From positions 8,122,001-8,186,000 of the forward strand of contig CM049310.1 of NCBI GenBank assembly GCA_026874595.1: 64,000 nucleotides of DNA, given 5' to 3'. Under the pieces are notes generated by a model, which made no database searches, was not told where the DNA came from, and saw nothing but the letters and a program-made list of their open reading frames with translations. The position numbers were made by a program, and so were the translations under genes. Of this stretch, positions 63,101-64,000 are shown one piece after another. This DNA is from Sipunculus nudus (Eukaryota; Annelida; Sipuncula; Golfingiida; Sipunculidae). How positions within the stretch are numbered: the first letter of the stretch is position 1; every line of letters starts with the position of its first letter.

Positions 63101-64000
63101 CTTTTTATCTGGCTGTTATTTGATCTTGCAGTATACTTGTTTTCTGGCTGTTCCTCAGTCTTGCAGTATACTTTTTATCTGGCTGTTCCTCGGTCTTGCA
63201 GTATACTTTTTATCTGGCTGTTCCTCGGTCTTGCAGGATTCTTTTTATCTGGCTGTTCCTTGATCTTGCAGTATACTTTTTATCTGGCTGTTCCTTGGTC
63301 TTGCAGTATACTTTTTATCTGGCTGTTCCTCGGTCTTGCAGTATACTTTTTATCTGGCTGTTCTTCGATCTTGCAGTATACTTTTTATCTGGCTGTTCCT
63401 CAGTCTTGCAGTTTACTTTTTATCTGGCTGTTCCTCTGTCTTGCAGTAAACTTTTTATCTGGCTGTTCCTCAGTCTTGCAGTATACTTTTTATCTGGCTG
63501 TTCCTCTGTCTTGCAGTAAAATTTTTATCTGGTTGTTCCTCGGTCTTGCAGTATACTTTTTATCTGGCTGTTCCTCAGTCTTGCAGTATACTTTTTATCT
63601 TGTTGTTCCTCCGTCTTGCAGTATACTTTTTATCTGGCTGTTCCTTGGTCTTGCAGTATACTTTTTAACTGGCTGTTCCTCGATCTTGCAGTATACTTTT
63701 TATCTGGCTGTTCCTCGGTCTTGCAGTATACTTTTTATCTGGCTGTTCCTTGATCTTGCAGTATACTTTTTATCTTGTTGTTCCTCTGTCTTGCAGTATA
63801 CTTTTTATCTGGCTGTTCCTTGATCTTGCAGTATACTTTTTATCTGGCTGTTCCTCGGTCTTGCAGTATACTTTTTATCTGGCTGTTCCTTGGTCTTGCA
63901 GTATACTTTTTATCTGGCTGTTCCTTGATCTTGCAGTATACCTTTTATCTGGCTGTTCCTCGGTCTTGCAGTATACTTTTTATCTGGCTGTTCCTTCATC
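60101..64000 (+). repeat. 35-bp minisatellite, about 111 copies, to the window end
   Basis: Unit TTGCAGTATACTTTTTATC followed by TGGCTGTTCCTCGGTC, 35 bp, with few substitutions and one 34-bp copy near 60885. Variable positions: A or T in TACATTTT/TACTTTTT, TATCTGG/TAACTGG, and CTCGGT, CTCGAT, CTTGGT, CTCAGT or CTAGCT. Every unit holds a pyrimidine-rich stretch ending TCTTGCAG, like a 3' splice site. Because 35 is not a multiple of 3, all three + frames read the same 35-residue hydrophobic peptide; these frames are not genes. The array continues beyond the window. Confidence 0.98.

Noticed and set aside
60021-63823. Many overlapping open frames of 77-228 codons, Leu/Cys-rich and hydrophobic
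   Set aside because: They are translations of the 35-bp minisatellite in each frame, not genes.
60101-64000. CRISPR-like regular repeat
   Set aside because: Units are contiguous with no unique spacers, in a eukaryotic intron; this is a minisatellite.

Overview
The window is eukaryotic nuclear DNA from an invertebrate, most likely a mollusc and plausibly a bivalve. It is AT-rich, has long introns with GT..AG sites, and is dense in transposons. The mollusc call is an inference from the repeat types (paralogous repeats with 'aaggtcaaggtcac' and 'ctgtccgtccatc' motifs, and a Steamer/Mag-like retrotransposon), not a proof.

One host gene spans almost the whole window on the + strand: an unconventional myosin whose motor domain is closest by eye to class III, with some class XVI resemblance. 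Fifteen coding exons between 8357 and 59614 join in consistent phase into exactly 616 codons. They contain the P-loop GESGAGKT, switch [10 protein letters not shown], switch II DIAGFE, the HYAG and FLEKNRD motifs, and a basic loop 2. The gene runs off the right edge before the FVRCIKPN-type actin-binding segment. The first coding exon has an in-frame TGA just before its ATG, so this transcript would start directly at the motor with no N-terminal kinase, SH3-like or ankyrin region.

Layout: 1-8335 is upstream DNA or 5' UTR intron made of dispersed repeats. Intron 1 is 2.5 kb. Intron 2 is 27.4 kb and holds a tRNA-derived SINE, tandemly duplicated 0.9 and 1.0 kb repeats, two inverted copies of a 700-bp hAT-like MITE with 8-bp target duplications, a 1,991-bp non-autonomous hAT element, a complete 4,958-bp Ty3/gypsy element of Steamer/Mag type on the - strand (identical-looking 193-bp LTRs, 5-bp target duplication, one open gag-pol frame), and a TIR element with a 279-bp internal expansion. 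Introns 3-10 (38547-49630) are mostly short, but intron 4 carries two arrays of palindromic repeats and possible exons of a small nested unit. Intron 6 carries arrays made of copies of the exon 6/intron 6 junction, each with a donor-like CAG|GTA, plus a PIF/Harbinger-like MITE. Intron 11 holds a second, decayed Ty3/gypsy element on the - strand. Intron 15 becomes a minisatellite of about 111 copies of 35 bp, from 60101 to the window end, each copy bearing an acceptor-like pyrimidine tract plus TTGCAG.

The most unusual signal is that one myosin gene hosts a donor-like tandem array in intron 6 and an acceptor-like tandem array in intron 15. The second is the complete, probably young Steamer-like element. 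No bacterial, CRISPR or organellar features are present.
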